A stretch of 21,984 nt of DNA from a virus. The stretch covers positions 1-21,984 of the IMG/VR virus record IMGVR_UViG_3300029309_003600. One strand, given 5' to 3'. Below are positions 18,601 to 21,984 of this stretch, one piece after another; position 1 is the stretch's first letter, and every line of letters begins with the position of its first letter. Below the pieces are notes generated by a model. That model made no database searches and was not told where the DNA came from. It saw nothing but the letters and a program-made list of their open reading frames with translations. The translations under genes were made by a program, and so were the position numbers.

Positions 18601-21404
18601 ACGAATACAAGGAAGCTAAAGACAAAGCCTTCGACATAAAGAAGGCGGAGTTTATCAGAGAACGCAACGAAGCCTTTGCTACTCTGAAAGACATCGCACC
18701 AAATCTGTTCCCCGTGATCCTCGATCTGCGGCGGCTCACAGATGAGCTATCAAAGTCGGCTAAGAATTTGTTCGGCGCATTCTCCAGCAAAGACCTGAGC
18801 GTTAAGTTCGATAACAATATGGGACTTTACGTTACGCGGAGATACCAGATGTTCTCCGATCCTGACTACAAAGAAAGGATTCTTACAAGTGAGGATGAAA
18901 GATCACGAGCTGTGCGTGATGCCGCTATTGATTTCATGCGCGAGCAATACATCGAGTTCGAGTTCCAGAATCAAAAGAAGCAAGGGCGCTCTGACTCAGA
19001 TGCCAAAGCGTTCGCTCGGGCTGAGTATGATAGGCAGGACAGTGACGGAGTTCCTCTCGGATTCAAAATGATATCTGAGTTTCTTAACTCGTATGACACC
19101 GAGTCGGGAACGGTTGACTTTGCTTCGGCCTTCGACTTCGCAGGTAAACCCGCAACGAAACAAGCGACTATGGGGGGAGCCCTCAAAGCGCTGACTAAGA
19201 ATCTCGAAGGACGGGCTGAGATTCCAAAGCCGCTTGCGGATCTTATGGGCGCAAACAATATTCCAGAAGACAGTCTGGACTCGCTGCTCTACACCTTCGG
19301 AACCGTTGCTAAGATCGCGGCGCATCAGAACTTCCTTGTGAAGATGCGAATGCAGGGTGAGCAGAATGGTTGGCTAATCAGCGCCAAGCAACACGCAGAA
19401 GATGTTAAAAATGCTAACACGGAAAAACAAATTGTCGAAGTAGGACAGCGAAGGTTGATCCAGCCGACCGGCTCTGACAGTGGGTTGAATCCGCTGGCTG
19501 GTTTGTATGTCGACAAAGATATCTATGAGTCAATCAAGCCCATGTTCCAGCAGACCGTGCGCCAACCAAATGACGCGGCGTCGAAGGTTCTTCAAGGGGG
19601 CTTGAGGTTTATGCAAAAAGCTACGGGTAATGCGATGGCAGCTAAGACTCTGGGCTCCGTTGGATTCTATATGCGTAACGCTTTGGGTAACGTGATGTTC
19701 TTTGGCCCCGCGCAAGGATACTTCGGGGCTCCGAAAGATTTGTTCTTAGGATCGTCCAAGCGCGGAACGGGCATGTCCGCAATGGAGGGAGTTATCAGAT
19801 CTTTCAAAGGAAGAAAGGCGGAAGCTAATGGATACCTTCGGAGCTTGGAAGCGCTTGGAGTATTCGGTGACGAAGTCCGCTCGGAGATCATGATGAAGCT
19901 GATGACGGGAGAGGAGACCTTCAACTCTCTCGACGAACAACTCGAAAGCCTCGCCAAGAAGTCAGAGAACTTGGTGGGTAAACCTCTTCGCGCGGCTCAA
20001 CAAACAGCGGCCCGCTTGGCCTCGGCAATGGATTCGTTCTACAAGATCGGATACTTCGAGAACGAATTAGCTACAGTTAAGAGGGCGGCTAAAGCAGAAA
20101 AAGATAATCCTAAGTTAGCCCGCAAGTTCTCTGCCATGACAGAGTTGCAGCAAAAAGAATATGCTGCCGACATTATTTCTGCCACGGCTCAGTCTTACGC
20201 TAGAGCCTTGCCGGTGATCAAGAAGCTCAGCGGATCTAGCGCAGGGCTTCTCATAGCTCCGTTTGTCCGGTTCACGTCGGAGGTTCCACGAATCACGGTG
20301 AACACCGTGCGGCAGTTCTCTAAAGAGATAGCTGACAGCAACCCCGTGATTAGAGCAAGGGGATACAAGAGAGCCGTAGGGTTCACGAGCGTCATGGCTG
20401 TGAGCACGGCGGTGCCAGTTCTGCTGGGCAAGTTCCTCTCAGGACTCGGAGAAGATGAGGACGAGGCATACCGTATGTCCCTTCCTCCTTATCTCAGAAA
20501 TCATACATTCTATTACTTCACGGAAAAGGCGGGCACGGCTTACGACTTTGCCAAGATGATCTCGGGCGGAAAAGATGGGGATGTTGTCACGCTTGACCTT
20601 ACCTACTTGAATCCATTCTCGGTGGTAGCTGATCCAATCTTGCGGGGAATGGAGCATGCTCTGAGAGGAGAACCGCTGCAGGCTACGACTAAGTTCCTCT
20701 ACACTGCTTTGTTCGAGCCATACCTCGGTGATCAGATCCTTGCCGGATCGGTGATTGATATCAAAGAGAATCGTGACGCGAGAACGGGCAGACCGATCTT
20801 TGAAGAGTCGGATCCTGCCGCCCTCAAAACAGGAAAGATGCTGACGTATATTGGTCGTGAAGCCTATGGCCCGCGCACTGTCTTGAAAGCTATCGAGGCT
20901 TATCAAGCGGCTGGCGGAAAGGTCACAAAGTTTGCTGACTCTCCCTTCGGCATAATCATGAGTGAGTTTTTACCAGTAAGGCCCCGCGCTAATGATCCAT
21001 CCGATCAGTTCTCAAGGGTAGCCTTCAGGCTCAGAGATGAGCAGCGGAGAGTGCAGCAGAGATTTGGTGAACTGAAGCAGAGCAAAGGAATGAGTGAGGG
21101 CTCCGTTCGTGGGGTGTATGAAGATGTCTTGAAGTCTCGCTTGAGGATAAACAATCGAATGGCCCAAGCTATGCGCGGGTTCCAAGGACTCGGCGTTACT
21201 AACTACAAGATTTACCAAGGGCTGCAGTCCGCTAACTACGGTGACCGCCGATCCAAGCTACTGTTCTCAGGGTTCATGGAGAACCCCGTGCCTACTAAAA
21301 ACTTGGTCGACTTCCTGATGCGCTCTCCCCAAGGGCAACAGAGATTGGGCTGGCTGATGCAGGCGCAGTCAGAGAACCCACGCTTCATCAAGCTGGAGGA
21401 TTAG
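9666..21404 (+). CDS. Giant (3,912-residue) polyvalent protein with zincin, kinase-like, ADP-ribosyltransferase-like and LPD38-like domains
   Basis: One uninterrupted frame of 11,739 bases. Approximate layout: 1-400 helical; 404-428, 468-500, 604-627 and 722-738 hydrophobic Gly/Ala-rich segments that may insert in or cross membranes; 800-1570 charged and helical with one unassigned compact part; 1576-1738 zincin with HELIH 1610-1614; 1860-2087 second zincin-like domain with degenerate EEVSH; 2132-2331 PI3K/HipA-like kinase; 2541-2775 ADP-ribosyltransferase-like; 2791-2801 DxNxDG loop; 2820-3050 charged coiled coil; 3311-3912 helical LPD38-like region with a hydrophobic segment at 3570-3595. 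Such combinations define phage polyvalent proteins, thought to be packaged and injected with the DNA. The start ATG 9666 has no Shine-Dalgarno sequence and follows a 31-nt gap. It is not an N4-type virion RNA polymerase: no RNA polymerase motifs are visible. Confidence 0.9.
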   Translation: MSEQPDTPASNPLAFSEWSASNVFDDPLESRLRYGNYLREEYINEGVYDAKTEGEIRAGFSKSLVKGGLLNEDGSNQEELEERINTLLRKDVADDTQLQDQVNAGELPMARLSTGQLLVGDAAANTDIVSAIKASSFGGVNMSDALAAQAQLDTPDGFDDMPLYKIQRVANATRLLQTERKNNTAFDIQIDGLSTEAAQNEYSTLDWLEHSADAAGRGVVNFFARILGRGDQVDEEEKRRDALKEAQGADVSQLATQYAMKLDLAPEDTQMALEQMILENGVNKGMFELHDLDDKDVGKNLRMGGYGLPVMSAQAMVNKDLFDATIAAHPELSEEVKTMLNKQRIQVLRGEFTSLDKFLSGSNVSDSWNTALVAGRSAGLADYKILEAFVADEDNYNEFKERAAGIGMSFVNGVGQLFAAIPAAMGFEGAKDYLADVAQKNADRRQLAEVFGQEFGLFQDLGETAFPMLVDMGATVLLSVATAPAGGVGGVAYLGAKSAGTVGARLTAKGIVKGLTSRTLMRTTAKGAADQADDLIKDGIIKGSKEGAIDIIKAYNGKVAQRLRNVPAVFVPAATRSGSATYGAVYNQLQQNPDVSADEAHDRALGAALMAGTFTGMLTGAFSAIGKGGLEDALLKGLSTKQMNRVAQSITDRFEGDMLSSARKAISKAMKDAGMVSTIKGLKVPVLSEGAEEGIDEFVNSLITDAALDEDTPMIDRIMQGFHAALLGGIMGGSVPLVQRGFRRLRPEAAVMQEKASFFDDILENMTANLNESGSPITAEVINAILTDPTRKDTRMADVPTEEEQRQILEEDEQDVAEEGESLGSGINPDPEMEALLDEKITPDNVQKAVASVLAEDVPTIEGADTTTVEAKGAMMEQLNLPLQETSAAENSDHLAVRGLIGGRRVTREGSQFAKRLQDARPAEENTIIDPARKAEAEQIEAAFREEAAKIDEAAALYNKLERQVQGAEDASGASSSVRRGLQQRVSEGKALSPEKATELKGEAFKKRVLALKGLKIKTKVELEEVIESEEETQSIEKIASHGFPHVLNAAKLKKLGVPVNERTVSNTFLNAASDRIESEINNRFPRIKQSKPNGGFAIDSLYGKGKVYMDRFGVGKFDNDPLNMLTLLEMGNPVVVTPDQLNSSTINPAFRFTRLGDQVVVSDIVAPQSGGLVSVLTPATRAVNIQPDYTRLVNLIDRVSALRKEGLTNPDELVPSPFDEEAQISKADLLQRLETSASVAEFFPRARLTNNFAESALIELRLRAQESLFTGKRVELVSLGREVQELYVDEQLARLRGVNESYLSTVEVSQTSALAEDNEFRADTEAQDNYTPFPENAPAPFAESQIKNVLRQTQADAVAAVDGDIAIRNSLINLLRNEAFEGASPNFDKMSGKKLFDFTLQWMAQGNNRSNRSSLEFQRALRGNSFELAAPIREALQVMGLSPVSLEGTPDTNPAYKELLRAKLSEMKGGAVPSDNEISSFYNYVRRSVGTLLLRSQPFSGGIGMLDMLNGNAVEALGLKSGDSSSIVEALERIVGVSDRAQKEYDSHLVAIARLLLRSPDFLNSIELSIVKSKLPFAGTFDVLTDGTPAITINIHGHNPRGVADTLVHELIHAYVTGITRKAPAELTVQEANALKGLENVIGAVKKEFISRSKAGMSSAILSGPSFKEAEGGYKFYDSRVSDALRNVDEFVAHFLTSTDFQKFVKSVLANSTLETQAINQNQTLFERIITAIRTLFKDSSVKFDAAFSSVLDLSHAAVLTKQGARRKNKDLISLSDFKALSDVSSKGAKDFIADKVFSDTPATNDTARREPVTADAIVGKISEDVSREQHEAVRLSSGLNETTSEQTELDRIRKRDVSRVVSFIQNFIIPPEMRVELDPNHKGLADVNNKTGVMRINPVRLTKLLHDLKIRNGGNPVSTRTQMNMLAVVLNEEVSHAASVAVITREDQDAIINEMTLAQAEEAVKNYGDEGNESERVRLIEGWKRGERDAQVTVMEEYLRMYSQKVTRGFTTEEEVSFLRQNPSAISVVKRHFKRYVNKLGFYRSRKNISPQLRTAVGRVVNEIRAMESGFRLGSNFRAFDPNDPESVINLFRKQAEMNKPVGSPEEEERSMPVAASGISADIPADATTVLDGDEWENVGPQLGSNKGGQYVDPATGVKYYYKESQTPDHARNEVLATVLYETAGAKVVPVRLTNREGELGTSSVFREDLKEFDPKNETMRKAAFPDFAVHALLANWDVVGLVYDNLMVDPDGNVVHLDTGGALKFRAQGEPKGDAWNGGGSEFSTLRVMGQAGEVFKGMTEQDLQDSARKLLSLSNETITEVVQQVLGTDNDSQEMINTLIERRDNILTAAFTDKEFYLESKALGSGITEQSTDDQIAKMIPELLPAGVLGPIRMRSSKRAMLREKKPVARKNLSAEERAELKELGEQYAKIIDDNAEEIIKIQNTLTITPDIADTVQQFQYVEMESEDESVESYLDEIKNDSPSKLTKDRAAGIPQFGADRPRSKEGIGFMAPEIPTAIRKQLQPLVDRAAEIAGYNVQASHISRDIVTGKVVRYVHGTSVADEMGVAQYDTFDSSKSDYAGAPQGKRGLTFFGNTNTISRVQSFIDMQGHGYGESYIPIALKDDAKIFDPRVNFGEFEDTIELAMAYREAGFERREHADNPYAERQVLLRWREDSRYKETMKRAKYGHWQEMEHPDVVEAIMEKYDGMLVTDGVDDDFFMDYNTGEIADEYMNLALQDPNLVKSTAPVTFGPDNQIIPLEERFNPNSDKFLESGITFGDSSDLPSDFNGDGVDYSDFVGVLEMPIAEKGGFKNVKNGFMKLFVGETDPTVQRYVRQRDAFVRTSDDMVEEYYSKYKAAVEKDFKDPDEIPWDVIQTATGTTDNIDPDPDNTLLKDRNTKRDAAMVVYQNDLSSEYQRFAQEEEAEKINIRKTEPSNAKRAELLKQAAIDRRKKEEQAKETLGATKQAAYEKAQDEYKEAKDKAFDIKKAEFIRERNEAFATLKDIAPNLFPVILDLRRLTDELSKSAKNLFGAFSSKDLSVKFDNNMGLYVTRRYQMFSDPDYKERILTSEDERSRAVRDAAIDFMREQYIEFEFQNQKKQGRSDSDAKAFARAEYDRQDSDGVPLGFKMISEFLNSYDTESGTVDFASAFDFAGKPATKQATMGGALKALTKNLEGRAEIPKPLADLMGANNIPEDSLDSLLYTFGTVAKIAAHQNFLVKMRMQGEQNGWLISAKQHAEDVKNANTEKQIVEVGQRRLIQPTGSDSGLNPLAGLYVDKDIYESIKPMFQQTVRQPNDAASKVLQGGLRFMQKATGNAMAAKTLGSVGFYMRNALGNVMFFGPAQGYFGAPKDLFLGSSKRGTGMSAMEGVIRSFKGRKAEANGYLRSLEALGVFGDEVRSEIMMKLMTGEETFNSLDEQLESLAKKSENLVGKPLRAAQQTAARLASAMDSFYKIGYFENELATVKRAAKAEKDNPKLARKFSAMTELQQKEYAADIISATAQSYARALPVIKKLSGSSAGLLIAPFVRFTSEVPRITVNTVRQFSKEIADSNPVIRARGYKRAVGFTSVMAVSTAVPVLLGKFLSGLGEDEDEAYRMSLPPYLRNHTFYYFTEKAGTAYDFAKMISGGKDGDVVTLDLTYLNPFSVVADPILRGMEHALRGEPLQATTKFLYTALFEPYLGDQILAGSVIDIKENRDARTGRPIFEESDPAALKTGKMLTYIGREAYGPRTVLKAIEAYQAAGGKVTKFADSPFGIIMSEFLPVRPRANDPSDQFSRVAFRLRDEQRRVQQRFGELKQSKGMSEGSVRGVYEDVLKSRLRINNRMAQAMRGFQGLGVTNYKIYQGLQSANYGDRRSKLLFSGFMENPVPTKNLVDFLMRSPQGQQRLGWLMQAQSENPRFIKLED
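14391..14879 (+). other. Domain of the giant protein: zincin metallopeptidase, active-site complete
   Basis: Residues 1576-1738. HELIHAY places H1610 and H1614 as zinc ligands and E1611 as catalytic base. Downstream, 'NVDEFVAHFLTS' provides E1691 as the likely third ligand, as in PolyVal-type zincins where a helix with E follows the HExxH helix. The preceding strand (ITINIHGHN) fits the edge strand of the fold. It may mature the giant protein or cleave host proteins; the sequence does not say which. Confidence 0.75.
15243..15926 (+). other. Domain of the giant protein: second zincin-like domain, first zinc ligand lost
   Basis: Residues 1860-2087. A strand ending in 'GVMRINPVRL' is followed by a helix carrying LNEEVSHA (1932-1939). 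This aligns with HExxH as E1934-E1935-x-x-H1938, so the first His is Glu. 'VMEEYLRMYSQ' further on could supply the third acidic ligand. It is probably a decayed or binding-only copy, or a zincin with altered metal binding. The assignment rests on pattern alone. Confidence 0.4.
16059..16658 (+). other. Domain of the giant protein: PI3K/HipA-like kinase
   Basis: Residues 2132-2331. The glycine-rich 'GSNKGGQY' (2146-2153) is followed by a strand with K2165 (YYYK), the expected ATP-binding lysine, and by E2176 in the next helix. The catalytic loop reads N2238-W-D2240-x6-D2247-N2248. 'LDTGGAL' (D2261) matches the metal-binding DxG segment. This motif series is familiar from phage and effector kinases of the PI3K/actin-fragmin kinase/HipA superfamily. 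All expected residues are kept, so activity is plausible. The substrate is unknown. Confidence 0.7.
17286..17990 (+). other. Domain of the giant protein: ADP-ribosyltransferase-like (ART-PolyVal type)
   Basis: Residues 2541-2775. 'RYVHGTS' (H2561-G2562) fits the first NAD-binding motif of ART folds. It is followed by 'GLTFFGNT' and then 'YIPIALK', and the domain closes with 'NQIIPLEERFNPNSDKF' (N2769), much like the end of phage polyvalent ADP-ribosyltransferases. Which residue is the catalytic acid is not clear from sequence alone. Target unknown; phage ARTs often modify host transcription or translation proteins. Confidence 0.6.
19596..21404 (+). other. Domain of the giant protein: helical C-terminal region, LPD38-like
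   Basis: Residues 3311-3912. Helical with 'FYMRNALGNVMF', 'MDSFYKIGYFENEL' and 'IAPFVRFTSEVPRI', patterns typical of the large polyvalent protein-associated domain LPD38. A hydrophobic segment at about 3570-3595 (VGFTSVMAVSTAVPVLLG) could be membrane-inserting. In this protein class the C-terminal region is thought to serve packaging or delivery rather than catalysis. Confidence 0.55.
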
Positions 21405-21579
21405 ACGCGAGCTCATGAGCGGCTTCACATCCGTGCCGGTATCCCATAAGGTAAAGATTAGATAGTTGTTCCCGCAATTTAGTCTTTGTCCATTTGCGCT
21501 CGGCTACATTTTTAAGAATGTGCTCCTCTAGCTTAGAGTGCTCGTCACGTTGCTTGTCTTGGATTTCGTATATTGTCAT
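21388..21579 (-). CDS. Small charged helical protein, unknown function
   Basis: 63 residues, no recognised family. The first two thirds are strongly charged and helical (KQRDEHSKLEEHILKNVAER); the last third contains 'LMGYRHGCEAAHELA'. Its ATG overlaps the TGA of the upstream small gene (ATGA), so it is translated by coupling from the helicase operon. Its 3' end overlaps the 3' end of the giant gene by 17 bp on the opposite strand, with no terminator visible between them. Confidence 0.65.
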   Translation of the reverse strand: MTIYEIQDKQRDEHSKLEEHILKNVAERKWTKTKLREQLSNLYLMGYRHGCEAAHELASNPPA

Positions 21580-21818
21580 CTTGGATTTGGTGTATCGTCA
21601 TAAGATAAAATCTTGTTAAGGCGACGAGCTATTTTTCTTCGGACGAACATCTCCTCATCTTTATTATCACACGGGGGTTCTTCAAGAATCTTATTGTTTA
21701 TTATGGGGAACATCTTACACGCTTCCGGCTCGACGGCATCATCATCAAAGTAAAACCCTTGGAGTAAAACAGGGGCACCCTCGGGGAAGAACTCCCTCAC
21801 TACTCCGTTATACTCCAT
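21576..21818 (-). CDS. Small acidic protein downstream of the helicase, unknown function
   Basis: 80 residues starting MEYNGVVREFFPEG. Not recognised. It has acidic patches (FYFDDDAVEPE, DNKDEE) and a basic helix near the end (FVRRKIARRLNKIL). I chose ATG 21818 because it overlaps the helicase stop by 11 bases; a longer in-frame reading from 21923 would run over 116 bases of the helicase gene. Its stop overlaps the next ATG. It is part of the leftward helicase operon. Confidence 0.65.
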   Translation of the reverse strand: MEYNGVVREFFPEGAPVLLQGFYFDDDAVEPEACKMFPIINNKILEEPPCDNKDEEMFVRRKIARRLNKILSYDDTPNPR

Positions 21819-21984
21819 GAAGGTCGGCAAGGTTGTTGAGTCTACGAGAGATGGAGCGCATGACATTCTCCTCGATGGAATCCGTTGCGACCAGCACTTG
21901 CTGCAGCGCGTCACTCTTCCCACCGTTGCGGTGAATCCGGCCTAGCACTTGCTTGTATGTCTTGCAGTTAAAGGTCGGGGATAT
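21808..21984 (-). CDS. SF2/SNF2-type helicase, C-terminal 58 residues (rest beyond right edge)
   Basis: The frame is open at the right edge and ends with TAA at 21808. The visible part contains 'YKQVLGRIHRNG', which is helicase motif VI of superfamily 2 (Q-x2-G-R-x2-R, the arginine fingers). 'VLVATDSIEENVMRSISRR' follows, typical of the end of SNF2-like phage DNA helicases. It would unwind DNA for replication or recombination with the polymerase at the other end of the window. It heads the two small coupled genes to its left. Confidence 0.85.
   Translation of the reverse strand: MSPTFNCKTYKQVLGRIHRNGGKSDALQQVLVATDSIEENVMRSISRRLNNLADLHGV

Noticed and set aside
21411-21420. 10-bp perfect palindrome GCTCATGAGC after the giant gene
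   Set aside because: It has no T-run and lies within the coding part of the convergent small gene, so it is not supported as a terminator.
21819-21923. N-terminal extension of the small gene at 21576-21818
   Set aside because: It would overlap the helicase C-terminus, whose motif VI is clear; the overlapping ATG at 21818 fits the coupling seen elsewhere.
1-21984. CRISPR arrays, tRNA genes, insertion sequences, integrase
   Set aside because: I looked for regular repeats, cloverleaf ends, transposase and integrase motifs and found none.

Overview
The window looks like a piece of a tailed double-stranded DNA phage genome (Caudoviricetes). The signs are a complete large terminase, a putative small terminase, a phage-type family A DNA polymerase with its replication and recombination partners, tightly overlapping genes, and no bacterial housekeeping genes, rRNA or tRNA. 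The gene content resembles phages of aquatic bacteria with a PolA plus SF2-helicase replication set. The host cannot be named from the sequence. I see no integrase, repressor or attachment site, but the window is only part of the genome.

Layout. (1) Positions 1-5173, minus strand, read right to left: putative small terminase, two small unknown genes, a RuvC-like nuclease, a Cas4/RecB-like PD-(D/E)XK nuclease with a cysteine cluster, a putative ssDNA-binding protein, a small coiled-coil protein, a strong intrinsic terminator, then DNA polymerase A, which is cut by the left edge. Most neighbours overlap by 1 to 22 bases (TAATG, TGATG, ATGA), so the block behaves as one translationally coupled operon. 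(2) Positions 5163-5228: a compact back-to-back promoter region between the small and large terminase genes. (3) Positions 5203-21404, plus strand: large terminase, three low-complexity or coiled-coil proteins, and one 3,912-residue protein that fills more than half of the window. (4) Positions 21388-21984, minus strand: two small genes and the last 58 residues of an SF2/SNF2-type helicase, convergent with the giant gene.

How the parts work together. The minus-strand blocks hold replication and recombination functions (helicase, PolA, putative SSB, two nucleases). The plus-strand block holds packaging and probably proteins carried in the virion. The giant protein reads as a 'polyvalent' protein in the sense of Iyer, Burroughs and Aravind. 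It has hydrophobic, glycine/alanine-rich segments near the N-terminus. Then come a zincin metallopeptidase domain with an intact HELIH motif and a second zincin-like domain that has lost its first zinc ligand. A PI3K/HipA-like kinase domain, an ADP-ribosyltransferase-like domain, a coiled coil and a helical LPD38-like C-terminal region follow. Such proteins are thought to enter the host with the genome and act on host targets or defences; that role here is inference. It is the best candidate in this window for something not yet described.

Portal, major capsid and tail genes are not recognised here and must lie outside the window.
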